DNA of 64,000 nucleotides from Rhyzopertha dominica (lineage: Eukaryota; Arthropoda; Insecta; Coleoptera; Bostrichidae). Both the position numbers and the translations under genes were made by a program. The first letter of the stretch is position 1, and each line of letters opens with the position of its first letter. Of this stretch, positions 22,979-34,057 are shown one piece after another. The stretch is taken from positions 12,767,786 to 12,831,785 of the forward strand of contig QCXZ01000041.1 in assembly GCA_025024175.1 (NCBI GenBank), written 5' to 3'. Below the pieces are notes generated by a model. It did not search any database, had not been told where the DNA came from, and worked only from the letters and a program-made list of their open reading frames with translations.

Positions 22979-23485
22979 CTAGAAAACGAAACCCTGCGAT
23001 GAGGCTAGTTTTGTTTTCAACATCGCGCACTAGCCTCGTCGCAGGGTTTCGTTTTCTAGCCTCTCTCTCTCTTTAGAACAAGCTTTGTACTTGATTTATT
23101 TAAAAGTTACTTAAAATGTTGGGCACAGTTGGTACCGTAATAAGCTACTAAACTAATACTTACAAATTCTGAACGACCCTATTTACACATTATAGCGGCG
23201 ATCAGGAGTAAAAATTACGTATACATGGTAATGACACAAATTGAAGACGACAAATGTCGGCATTCAACTGTGAAGCAATATTTATTATACGGGGCAAGGT
23301 TAAAAAATATTTACAAAAATTAGCTTTAAATACAAAATATGATAATCTCCAAAAAAGTTTTGTGGACACCCACTAAGCTATCTTTAAAGAATTTAAATGG
23401 AGCTACAATTTGAAATATAACTTAAGGTTGTACCTAAAAAAATAAATAAAATACGAGCCTGGAGAGTTTTTGATGGCGGACTCTG
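22466..23485. mobile_element. 1-kb palindromic (foldback) DNA element with TA flanks
   Basis: The left tip CAGGGTCCGCCA and right tip (reverse complement CAGAGTCCGCCA) are bounded by TA at 22464-22465 and 23486-23487. The arms run inward to within about 19 bp of each other (loop 23010-23028), so nearly the whole element can fold into one hairpin. The left arm carries a (GA)n expansion that is short in the right arm. It has no coding capacity. Arms match well, suggesting a recent origin or ongoing homogenisation. A diverged single-arm relative lies at 4779-5095. Confidence 0.85.
22930..22978 (+). repeat. (GA)n microsatellite inside the palindrome
   Basis: About 22 GA units with one GC interruption near the start. 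The opposite arm has only about five CT units, so the run expanded after the arms formed, or contracted on one side. Confidence 0.95.
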
Positions 23486-23487
23486 TA

Positions 23488-24264
23488 AACAAGACCTACT
23501 AAACAAATAAAACTAATATAATGATTACAATCTCACCTTTTTTTGCCTCATTGCACTAGCCTGATGCTGAGATCTCTCAGGATATATTATAAGAATCTTC
23601 AGAAGGATAGATATTTTTCTCGTCTTTCGCCCACTTGCCAAATGTGTACTCAAGAGCCATTGTGGTCCCACATTTACGATAGTCACGCAATAACAGATGG
23701 CTGGTTAAATACCCATCACTACCGTAAATGGATGTGCCTTATACATCCCTGTGATCCCCACATTAATGACTTCATTAGTATTAGCGACAGCGCCTCCAGC
23801 CAGCATGGCCCCAACATCGCCGTCGAGCGCCGCCCAACCTGTGTAAAGAGGAGATGTTACCGATCAATGTGTCTTGTCTCCTGCTGAACTGCTACACAGG
23901 TGATTAATACGATATTTACCTGGGGAGCGCGGTGTCGTTGTGTTAATTTGCAGGCAAGGCGTATCAGGATTACGTATCGGGGGAACAATAAACGCGCTCA
24001 GTTTACCGCAATGATTGATAGAGCCGCCATGGAACTCGATGCTGTATACGTTTTGGATGCGGAACGAAAGCGTTGTGTTGGGGCGAACTTTTGTTCCCCG
24101 TGCCCCGGTCCAAGGATCGTGCGATTTATTTTTTAGAAAAACCATTTCAGTGCTGTAACCAGTTATTCATCTTCCACTCTTTGACTCAAACTTAACGCCA
24201 CACAGTAGTCGAAAATCACGTAAAAGTTGGTCAAAAGTAGAAGTATTTTTGTGCAAACTTGAAA
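23488..24264. other. GC-richer sequence, no recognised product
   Basis: Overlapping open frames on both strands (23543-23887, 23900-24136 plus; 23864-24145 minus) have no domain motif, and no clear receptor sequence is present. It may be single-copy intronic or regulatory sequence. Confidence 0.25.
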
Positions 24265-24690
24265 TGCAGCATACGAGTTTTTTTGGGTCGCTGATTACAA
24301 TTTTGAAACTGAAACTAAAAAATTCAAAATGACCGATCCAATATGGCGGATAGATTATCTGAAAAATAAATCGATTCGAACAAAAATTAATATAGAAAGT
24401 GTTTTTTGGTCTCTAATTATGACTTTAAAGTTTGAAGTAAAAAATTGACAATGGTGGATCCAATATGGCTGACAGATTTTCTGAAAATTAGCTTTATTTA
24501 AATGAAAATCAGTACACAGTATACAAGTTCCTTTTGGATTGCTGATCACGACCTCATAGTTGACACTGAAAAATTAAAACGGGCTTATCCAACAAGGTGT
24601 CTAAAAACTGACGGGATTTAAACGAAAATTAGTATTGAAGTTCTATTCGGGTTACTGATTTCAACCTTACAGTTTAAAAGTTCAAAATGA
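24265..24690 (+). repeat. Diverged ~120-bp minisatellite, about 3.5 units
   Basis: Successive units start near 24287, 24409, 24536 and 24649, each with a form of GGGTCGCTGATTACAA followed by a block like GATCCAATATGGCGGA and an A-rich tail with AAAATTAGTAT. Copies are roughly 70-80% alike. This kind of array with an ATGGCGGATCC-type core is familiar from several insect genomes. Confidence 0.75.
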
Positions 24691-26689
24691 CAGATCTAAG
24701 ATCCCGGAAAAGTTTTTTGATAACTTGACCAAAACGCAAATCATTATTAAAGGGTAGATCTCATGTAATGTAGTAAAATTTTTAACAGATTTTTATTCTA
24801 AAGACAACAGTAAGTAGGTACAATATACAACATGTTTCGTAAACATTTGTCAATAATTCAAAGCATGGTTTCTGAGGTATTTTAATGGGAAAAAATCATA
24901 TAAGCATTTGTCGAAAAAATGCGCTCTAAGAGAGAAGAGCCCTTTCAAAAGCAGCACCCTAAAGACGTTTTTCTTAATTATTTTTGAAGCCGTTCACGCT
25001 AAAACAAAATTTGACATACTGCAAAAATTTTTAACGTTGAATCAGAATCTGAGCTGAGAATTTCAAATTTTGTATCAGAAACGTAAAAACAATTTTTTTT
25101 CAGATTTAATATAAGCTTATTGCATAATTTTTCCGCCCAGTGTCTATCAATTATTTTAAGAACTATAGTTATTTTTCTAAGAATCATGTTGCTCCCGCCA
25201 TTTTGTATTCTGATAAATATACTTCAGATTTGTAGTCCATGATCCGAAAAACCTGCTGATACAAATGTCTATATATTTTTTAATAAAACCAACGCATTGT
25301 AATACCAAAACCCAACTGGAAGTAACAGTGGTGCCGGGTGGCACCCAAATCTTGAAGATTTTTATTTAGTTAGGTTTTCCAAACTTTTAAACATTAACGG
25401 CATAACGGTGCCTCGTGGTGTCATTAATTAAATTTGTATGCAAACATTTATAAACGTTACTACTTTTACATTTAGTACATTTGTTCATTGTAGTAGCAAA
25501 CAATAAATAATAAATATATAGTGAAATTGTTATACATAATAATATTCTATGTACCTACCGATTTATCCTCCATTTTGTAGAATTTAAATTGCACAATTAG
25601 AACAAAAGCTACAATCTTTTAAAGCGGGAACAATTTTTTGTGACAATTTGACGTTGTGATGTAGCTTGGATACCGCTCACATCAGAGTGCTAGATAGCCG
25701 CTGATATTGAACATAGCAGACTGTAAATCCGGTTCTAAATACAGAAAAGCAACCTCTACCAGATTTCATACAGTTTTGTGTCAAAACAAAAAACAGTTTT
25801 TTTGACTTTTGGCCAGCTTTTTTATGGTTTCCGACTACTGTGCGCCGGAGTGTATTTTGTAAATTAAAACTACTTGAGTACAGATGATACAGATCTGACT
25901 ATTTGTATAGAAATTAATTCTGTGGAGCAAAAAACGCAATCAAATGCAAATTCAAATGACCTGCATTTGTACGACCATTGTCTATGGATGCTCTGGGTAC
26001 GGGCCATGTCATCCGTTTGATCCCTAATAATGCAACTACCAAAAAGTTCCTATTTTGACTGTCTTTTTTAAATTCTGTCAAATAGTAATTAAGACATTTG
26101 TTTCATTACTATCTAATCTTTAGTTTGCTGTTATAANAGTTATGAATGAATCCCTTAGTATTAAAACATTAAATTTGCAGATCCTAATTTTGCGAAATAA
26201 GCTTCAATTGATTTACTGCTAGTAGCAGCACATTTTAGGAATTTTCTTTACCATCTTACAGTCTTTAGAAAAATAAACCACCGCTTAAAAAACGACATTA
26301 ATTTGGATCATTACTGGCGCTCTATTAAAAAAAAACGTTTTAAATTATCCTGAATTGATTCTGGTATTCAAAAAGATTTTGGAAACTGGAAAATATATCA
26401 ACACAAAAAAAATGGCACCAGAAGATCAAGTACGTGAAGAACAATTCACAAGAAATACGCAAAGCGACCAGATAAGGTTGATTTTTGTATCAGTACCATT
26501 CAGAGCTGATCTTTCTATATCAGGTAACACCAGACAAACTGTAGTGAAACAAACGTCGATGAGTTTTCGGGCTCTTCTGCAGTGGCCATGGAATCGATTA
26601 TATCCTAATGTTTCACCGTACGTCGCTAACGGAATCCTCAGTGGTGACTCTTGAATAGTTAAATCGGAACTGATGCGGTTCGGGCTCGG
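24691..26689. other. Unassigned AT-rich intron
   Basis: No transposon end or exon was recognised. The overlapping open frames at 26355-26654 (plus) and 26426-26722 (minus) probably lie in the 3' flank or 3' untranslated part of the following PLE. Confidence 0.3.
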
Positions 26690-27600
26690 GTCGCTCTTCG
26701 GGTGCCTTGTTTGTCTGGCCAAATTATAGAAACTTATGGGTCTGACTAGAACTCTGGCTTCGTAAAACCTGATCTTCCAAGGCGTGTTGAGCCACTACCG
26801 ATTTTTCCGGTAGCTGCAAACGAAGTGCTCTCTCGTGTTCCTTTCATCTGGTAGAAACAATTTCGCGATATCATGCCTATGTAATCCTTATCACACTCAC
26901 AAGATATACATCCTGTATATACCCGAAGTTAGGAGAGGGTCCAAGGCATCCTTTACTGGTCGCAATTCTTGCTGAATCGCACTTGATGGCAAAAGCGTAA
27001 CATCAATATCCTTTCTGCTTAGTATTTTGGCTATTCTTTTAGACACGCCATTGATGTAGGAAAGGCATAATTTCGATTTGTTCGTTTCTGATGCCGTATT
27101 GTCATTGTCTTGTCGCCGCTGCCCGAGTTTAATGGCTTGATTAATTTCCTAGTGTTCTCTGTAGGTGATTCAGTTCGTCTTGTAGGTGTGCACTATCCGA
27201 TATGTTCTTCGCTCCATTAACTAGCGTTTTTAAGACTGATCTTTTTTGTGCCGAATGATGATTGAAAGCATCATTCAGGTATCGGTCTGTATGCGTTTTT
27301 TTCCTATATACGCCATGGGCTAACATCCCCGAGGCTGTTCCTACTACTGAGACGTCCAGAAAGGCTAGTCTTCCATTGTTCTCTTCCACAGCGAACCGGA
27401 TGTTTGGATGTCTGTTGTTAGGGTGATTCAGGAACTCCCTTAATTTGTCTTTTCCGTGGGGCTAAGCAATAATTGTATCATCCACATATATGTACTAGTG
27501 TGTTGGTTAAATTGGCTTATCTCCGATGCTTTCTTCTCGAAATGTTCCATAAAGAAGTCGGTTACTAGTGGACTTCCCACTGCTACACCGTCGATTTATG
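26690..27600 (-). pseudogene. Penelope-like element relic (RT + GIY-YIG)
   Basis: Penelope-like elements encode a telomerase-related RT fused to a GIY-YIG nuclease. From high to low coordinates the minus strand reads DGVAVGSPLVTDFFMEHFEKKA (motif B region, given here only as the first and last parts: DGVAVGSPL and FFMEHFEKK), then YVDDT, the catalytic motif, at 27477-27488, then LREFLNHPNNRHPNIRF, NGRLAFLDVSVV, and YRKKTHTDRYL with NHHSAQKRSVLKTLV (RT C-terminus). After frame shifts come LCLSYINGVSKRIAK and RPVKDALDP, then a damaged GIY-YIG core (SGIYRM, CECDKDYIGM), then REHERALRLQLPEKS and VVAQHALED. The YVDD is intact, but several frameshifts and stops kill the frame. The 5' RT fingers are missing. 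It differs in sequence from the PLEs at 36 and 43 kb. Confidence 0.8.
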
Positions 27601-29820
27601 GCAATGTTACACAATGCTTGCACAGGGCCCTGATCTTCACACATGTCACATGAAGTAATATAAAAATATAATAAATAAACTGTTGTCAGTGGTAAAATCA
27701 TTGGTAATTCAATTTCTCTTTGTCTGAATTACTTAAATGAGTTTCAGTGAAGAACTGCACTACTAGAATTTAAGATCTGGTCCATCGGATATAAAAAGTA
27801 GAGGTAGAAGTCCTTAAAATCAGACAAGGACGCTGTAGATTTTTGTACATGATTTGTGAAATACAAACTGAAACCATTGTATAAACGGCACTTTTACAAG
27901 ATTATAGTTTTTCATACATTGCTTTAACTTTGCTTATTGAAATCCTTTTTTAACTAAATGATAAAATGAACTAGTAATTAGCACACATTTAGACATTTCA
28001 GAAGTAATCATATAAAATAGTTAGCAAACTTAAATATTCAGTTTAAGACGTTTACTTTGACGCCAAACTTTATATACACAGACAAACACGTTAATCATGT
28101 GCACAATTACTCCAACTCGAAGAATTTTAATAGTGTGGTAGGGCAGGGCAGCAAGGAGGGTATGTTGCACTTCGTGTGTAAGCACTTTCATTATCTACAT
28201 AATGACGTTTAGTAAATTGAAATCGGACAATCCATTTTAAAGTAATGGGGGTTTAATGGGTAAACGATTCAGTCAGAGAGAAAGACGAGATGGTCATAGG
28301 AGGGTGAATGCCTTTCAGGTGATCAAATAAATATACATAAATGCATTTCCTCGCTCAAATTGTGCAATCTGCAACAAGAGATGAAAATATCGTGTGACAA
28401 ATTTAGGAATAAAAAAACTTATTTCTTCACAAGTGCGAAATGCTATTTTTTCTACCATGTAGCAGTATTTGAATATTAAACTAGAACATAGGGAATTTTT
28501 TGGCATATACGCGTAAGATGCAGTTAGTTATTATACTTATTAATAGTGGCTGTTGGATTCTTATTCCTAGTGCTGGCTTCTGCGATGCTTGTTAAAGGTG
28601 TTTTTGTTAGTCTAAGTTTCTGTTATAAGGAGATTTAATGCTGTGCTTTTAAAGTCAAATATGTGGTCACCAAAGCTAGTTGCAGTTTCTGACTTATTGA
28701 GTAGCTTCTTTTAAGACATTGAAATGTTATTCTGACATCGTTTTATTTTATTATTTATAGTGTTCAGTTCTGTTCTGTACAATTTTGTTGTGATACGCTG
28801 TTTGCTTTTAAATCACGACTATTTTCGCTTTAAAAATGCTTCTAGCTTAACGTATTGCAAAATATTCACATCGAACTTATGTTAATGCTATTATGTAATA
28901 TGGAATACATAAGGCAGAAGAACGTTTTTCGAGAACTAATTTGTTTGGTTGTCATATAGAGTAAGTTCGTGAAAATTTTCATATTTATCTATATGAGCAG
29001 AAAAAGATATTTAGATGGATACTGTAAGTAGTCATCATATCTTGCCAACGTAAGTATAACACGGTCAATTTTATCCCTCTATAACTAATTAAAGGGCGAC
29101 GGCAATTTATATCTCAGACAGGGAGCTAGCTGTTGCTAAGTTGTAATAAATTTATACAAAGCTAAGGTGAAAGCAGCAATGGTCTCCTGGACTTGAGCCT
29201 TTGCTTTTAGGTATGCTAACGAACTTACAACAGTAAACTAGTTTAAACTTGCATAGAGTGCTAATTTGAGCTTTATCTGTTTATTCCAATTATCAAGTTG
29301 GAAACTAATCAAAACTTCATGCACGGGCGTGCCCAAAACCGGTTACAGGATAAAATTATCGCAATAGTTGACGAAGTATTGTAAAAGCTGACCTCTGCCT
29401 GTAGTGTGCGCGGTGGAAAATTTTGTAAGCCTTTGGTTCATTAAGTAGCATTCGTAATTATCAACATTTATGCTAACAATTGTTTTGGGCATAATTGCAT
29501 TGCAGTATCGTAGCGTGTTNGTTACCAAANTTTTTTAAATGTGTACACGCAAACGTTATGAAATAAAACCAATTATCTGTCAANAAAGCACTGGAAAAAA
29601 CAAACCTTGTTAACAATTATTGTTACAATTTTGAACTTGCTCCTAATTTTCTGTAACTAATCGTTGCTTAGTGGTATTCCGAATATCGCTTGCTGATCCG
29701 AAGAGATGTTTAATTAAGCGTTCAGCGTCCATTTTGTAATATTACCTACCTATATAGTGATTAAGACCGTAGTCCGTACTGGTAAATACTTTCGGGTTAG
29801 CTGGCCGTGGCCGTGGCAAT
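27601..29820. other. Unassigned AT-rich intron
   Basis: Nothing recognisable on either strand. A few N bases lie near 29520-29584. Confidence 0.3.
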
Positions 29821-29822
29821 TT

Positions 29823-29870
29823 CCTCTTAGCTGACGTTTCACCCACTGCTTCGGTGAGTATCTTCAGAGG
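29823..29870 (-). ncRNA. Hammerhead-ribozyme-like motif of Penelope type
   Basis: The minus strand reads CTGAAGA, matching the CUGANGA core, then a stem ACTCAC...GTGGGT with a short loop, then GAAACGTC, with CCTCT/AGAGG able to pair as stem I. This order (CUGANGA, stem II, GAAAC, GUC) is that of the hammerheads known from Penelope-like elements. One unpaired U interrupts the base of stem II. Activity is not shown. Confidence 0.55.
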
Positions 29871-29939
29871 CATAGTTTACATAGTAAATATATGTGTATG
29901 TTATATTTAACTATAAACAATACACTTGAGTAGTAGCAA

Positions 29940-30515
29940 TTTAGACCTGAATAAGTATTGCATATTACGTCATAAATCGTTGGTTGAGGATGCTCAAAAA
30001 CGCCCCGTATAGAGCAGCGACCTGATTGTGAAGTGGTGGTCAGTGGTAGAACCACATTGACCAGGAATATTTGCTGTTGTTGTGAAGTAATTGTGAAATT
30101 AATCTGTAAAGAAGACAAGACAGGGATTTGCTTAAACGATACATCGCGCCGACAAATGAGCGGCAAACCAACACAAAAGCACAAACAAAACAAGAGAAAC
30201 AAAAATACACATTATACAAGGAGGCAACATATACAATAAATACAGCCTTGTATTACTTATTTGGCGTATTTGTCGCAGGCAATTGCCTAGAGCCAGGATG
30301 TCTCGGCATTTTGGTATATGGAGACGCTATACTCACAACGCCCTGCCTTGAGTGAGATCATAATCACGGTATCTCATGTGAAACCTTTTGAGCTTTGTTA
30401 GCAAGCGCTTTGTAGGATATTCTTGGTAACTTAACAGCCTTTGATCTCTGCTAAAGGCATTACCAACAAGCAGTTACGCCAAATTAAGGCTGCTGCGGCC
30501 TAATTCAAGGATGAA
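29940..30515. repeat. Interspersed repeat, copy 1
   Basis: Direct-orientation relative of 46195-46835. Shared blocks include AGTGGTGGTCAG followed by GGTAGAACCA, TACAATAAA(T/G)ACAGCCTTGTAT, and TTGTAGGATATTCTTGGTA with CCTTTGATCTCTGCTAAAG. It lies next to the hammerhead-like motif, so it may be Penelope terminal sequence. No convincing coding sequence. Confidence 0.65.
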
Positions 30516-31220
30516 ATATCGGTATAGTGTTGAAAGTGTATGTAGAGTATGAACAATAATAGATGTAAAAGTAAATATTATTTCAAGGGATCTTTCATAA
30601 AAAAATATATATAATCTTTCAAATAGGACAGCGTTAAACTAGAGAGGACGTACATGTAGTTTAGTACTCATTACATGTACTTATTTTTTTATGTAGCTAC
30701 CTAGCTAAACTTAACTATTCCCCAGTACGCTGACATTATTAATTATTTTAATAAAATAGCAATGACTTCAAGCACACTACATGTATTAAAATCAAAATAC
30801 AAATTCCCACCTTCTTATCTCTACCTATCATTTATGGACTGGCTAGTAGCAAAAACTAACTTATTATTTACTCTGACGACATTAGACTGCAAGAGCAGTG
30901 CAACCGAACAAAAATGCAACGATTTATTAATAACGATCAAATCTCCGTAGCTCTACTAAGTACACACCAAACGCTCCGGCAACACTCGGTACTTGCACTA
31001 ACTTGCAAAAATGCACTCTGAATAAATCTCATAATTTCAGTGTCGTACAATTAAGTCCTTGGCCAACTGGACGTCGACTGCCGCATAATTGGGTATTATC
31101 ACTTTTTTTGAAAATTACGTAAAATGAATCCTGAAGTGCATATATATCGTACGCCATGTTGAAAAAAACAAAAGAAAATATTTGTAGGTAGAGAATTTCA
31201 GGTCTGAAATTCGAATCTTA
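30516..31220. other. Unassigned AT-rich sequence
   Basis: No motif recognised. Confidence 0.3.
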
Positions 31221-31226
31221 GGAGTC

Positions 31227-32213
31227 ACCGCCAAAACGCTTCTATCCAAGGTTATTCAACTCGTGACGTCAAGTGTCATATAAACATTACCCAGGAGCGT
31301 GCTGTTTAATGGCGCAGTATCATTCTTGTATTGGAAAAGCTTTTGTGTGGTGTTTATTGAAAGGACGGTGTAAGAGGTCGAGCCAAAAAGTGATTTGTGT
31401 AGTTTTACAAGCATCTATTATGTATGGAAAACAAAACAAGTGTTGTTTTGTACATGGTTATAAAAGTACTTCAGTTTCTTGAGATTATCAATGGATAAAA
31501 AAGTTGTTTAAGGCCACTAGACGTGATATGTCGAAATCGCAAAGTTTGTTTTTCTGTTGTGAACATCATCTTAATTCCTTCTTTAAGTGTTATGGTTCTT
31601 TTTGGGGTTACAAGTGTTTACCATTCAGTTTCCATTTTGTTATAGCTTGAAGAGGATATGAAAAATTATATGCGTTTTAAGTTGATAGAGGGAAATGTTA
31701 TAATAAAGAACAACGTTATTCCCCATATATTCGACTGTTAGCCAGACTGGGAACGAGCTGCAAGAGCCCCGAAAATAAATGACAATTTATATTAATTCTG
31801 ACCTCTAAAATAAATGTCAAGTTTAGGGTACATTTTTGATTCTTACATTTTTATGTTTATAAATAGTATGTTTCAAACAACCCACTGTGATCAAATTATC
31901 AATGCTACGTTAATTTGATAAAAAGTTCACTTATGCTGTTGCTTGTTGCTTTTAGGTTCCTCATCTCCGCCGTGTTGAAACGCTCGTCGCTGTACACAAA
32001 TTCCCTAACAATGAACATAAACATAACTCATAAGTATTTCACTTTTTCTTGGGGTATTTTAATTCGCTTGTCACAAAATGAACGCAAACAACAAACAGAT
32101 AAATTGACGGGCTAAGGCTGAGGCTGACGCGTGACGAGCTGACCCCAGATGTAAACAGGCGGCCATTTACAAGACACCTGACGGCACGGCCAAAATGTTC
32201 GCGTTTTGGCGGT
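31227..32213 (+). mobile_element. THAP-bearing element candidate with 13-bp inverted ends
   Basis: ACCGCCAAAACGC at 31227-31239 has a perfect inverted copy at 32201-32213. Between them lies a broken THAP domain. The size, 987 bp, and the THAP content would suit a short derivative of a P-element-like or other THAP transposon. No target duplication was recognised, so the boundaries are tentative. Confidence 0.4.
31420..31790 (+). pseudogene. THAP domain pseudogene
   Basis: A THAP zinc-dependent DNA-binding domain in two pieces. The first reads NKCCFVHGYKSTSVS, a stop, then DYQWIKKLFKATRRDMSKS and LFFCCEHHL; the paired cysteines and the late Cys-x2-His match the C2CH signature, with one early cysteine changed to Tyr. 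After a frame change, LEEDMKNYMRFKLIEGNVI and NNVIPHIFDC follow, matching the usual end of insect THAP domains (L-x-G-x-V-x-L-K-x-x-x-V-P-x-x-F-D). Stops and the frameshift make it non-functional. It sits between 13-bp inverted repeats, pointing to a transposon origin rather than a host exon. Confidence 0.65.
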
Positions 32214-34055
32214 CCCTTTAAATATTCACATTTTTTATATTAAAAATACACCTTACGATCTATTTTTTCGAATTTATAAGCTGTCATGGCTGTTTTGTGG
32301 ATTAGATGCTACCTATTAGTATGCAATTTTATAAAATATAAATACATGGCAAATACCCAATTGTTCAAATCAGTTCAAATGCCCCACCAGTTCTTCGCCA
32401 CATATCGACACCTGCCACACGACAAACCATGCCGACACTCTTTGAAGTTCGCCGCGACGACAATAAATCTATACACACACACACAAATAAAAGAACGCTT
32501 AAAGACTAGGATACATTATACTAGTTGCATGGAGTAGTGTGACAAACAACGTAATCACGGATATTAGTGCCGCATAGAATTTTACCTAGAGAATTGTCTC
32601 CTGTCTTTGGTGCAGCAGGCACTGTGCGGGAAGGACGTCCTATTCGGTCGTCGTTTCGTGTGGTGGATTCCAGGTTCGCTCTGGTCTGGTTATCGTAGCT
32701 GGTCAATTTTTCACAAAGTAATTAATTTATAGAATTTTATAATACTAGCGTCCAAGAAAAAACAAATTTTTCAATAAACATTAAAGAAAAGCTGGCTTTT
32801 TCTTCTTTCGTTATCTTCTTTGATATATAGTGGACGGTTAAACATTAAAATAGTTTGTGTTTATTTTTTAGGTGAGAGAGTGAAGAGACTTCATTCTCTG
32901 CAGCTTCTTCTGTTACTAAAAACATACTTCCAGTTTCTATATGCAGCATTGTTTAGAACAAATTTAACTAATTGCATCTTAACTTAACAAACTTAATGTG
33001 CTTTGGGTATTAATAATTCAATATTGTCTAGAACATTAGGAAATTGGATTTTTCTGAATTTTGGGCTATTGTAGGTTACGGCGTATCCTAGTAATACTAT
33101 CATTACAGATAATGAGGTAGCAGACTACCGTGCATTTTACATAATTACCCAACTTTCATCAGTTCAGCCAAAAGTAATTTTTGTTCCTCTGCTTTATGAG
33201 CATATCGTGCATGCAGAATCTATAATGTTCGAGTGGAGGATTAACCTAATTATCCACTCAATATAATGCGCACGGCGTTACATTGCGTGGTTAACTCAAT
33301 TAAATCTGCTTTGTGAAATTTAGGAAGGTATTTCAATATAAGCCCGCGTTACCATATATTTATCCACACGGACGTTCGTAGGTGTTAATTTAATCCGTCA
33401 TGAGACAAGATTATTTTATAGTTTTTTTTTACCTCATATCCAATGTCATTTCTATAGTTACCTAATTATTATAACAGAACGTCCCAGATAATTTATGTAA
33501 CGCGCCAAATTGACAATACGTATCTAATGAAAATTCAAAATGACAGTATAACGACATGTTGTCGTGCATATAGGATCTATGGGATTAGTATATTATGCTA
33601 ATCGTTAATTACAATTCGGGTCCATCAACGAACTAACTGTTAATTTATTTACTTCACTGATCTGATTAATTTTGAAAACCGCATTGTCTCTAATGTGATC
33701 GTTAGAAAAGCGTCTTGATACATCTTTACTTAATGCATTTACCTGGCAAACGATTGACACATTTAATAAGGCATAAAGTTATTAAGGCGTCTACTTATAT
33801 GAAATGACATAAAAGAAAGGACAGAAATTACAAATTATTAATGTTATTGAATGGTGTGAACATACCAAAAACACTCATTAAAATTGCCAAAAGTCAAGAT
33901 CTAATATAAGTTAAAATGTATTATGTTAATTTAAGTAAGATTTGCAAAATTGTGATTATAACAATTTTAAGAAAGAACTTGCTATATTGGAATTACTATT
34001 AATACAAGTATATCGCCTTAAATGTTAAAAATAAAATTGACGAATAAAATTTAAT
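32214..34055. other. Unassigned AT-rich intron
   Basis: No recognised element. The open frame at 32286-32537 has no domain, and a (CA)n run lies near 32472-32485. Confidence 0.3.
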
Positions 34056-34057
34056 AT

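Noticed and set aside
23543..24145. Next exon of the dopamine receptor in the GC-richer region after the palindrome
   Set aside because: The expected Tyr-Ile-Ala-Val-Thr-x-Pro sequence is absent in all frames, and no GPCR helix is visible.
24265..24690. CRISPR-like array
   Set aside because: Units are about 120 bp, contiguous and diverged throughout, with no distinct spacers. This is a minisatellite in a eukaryotic intron.
29864..30202. Minus-strand frame rich in Cys/Leu within the interspersed repeat, partly shared with 46312-46533
   Set aside because: The shared peptide follows from shared repeat DNA; the frames have different starts and no domain, so coding is unlikely.
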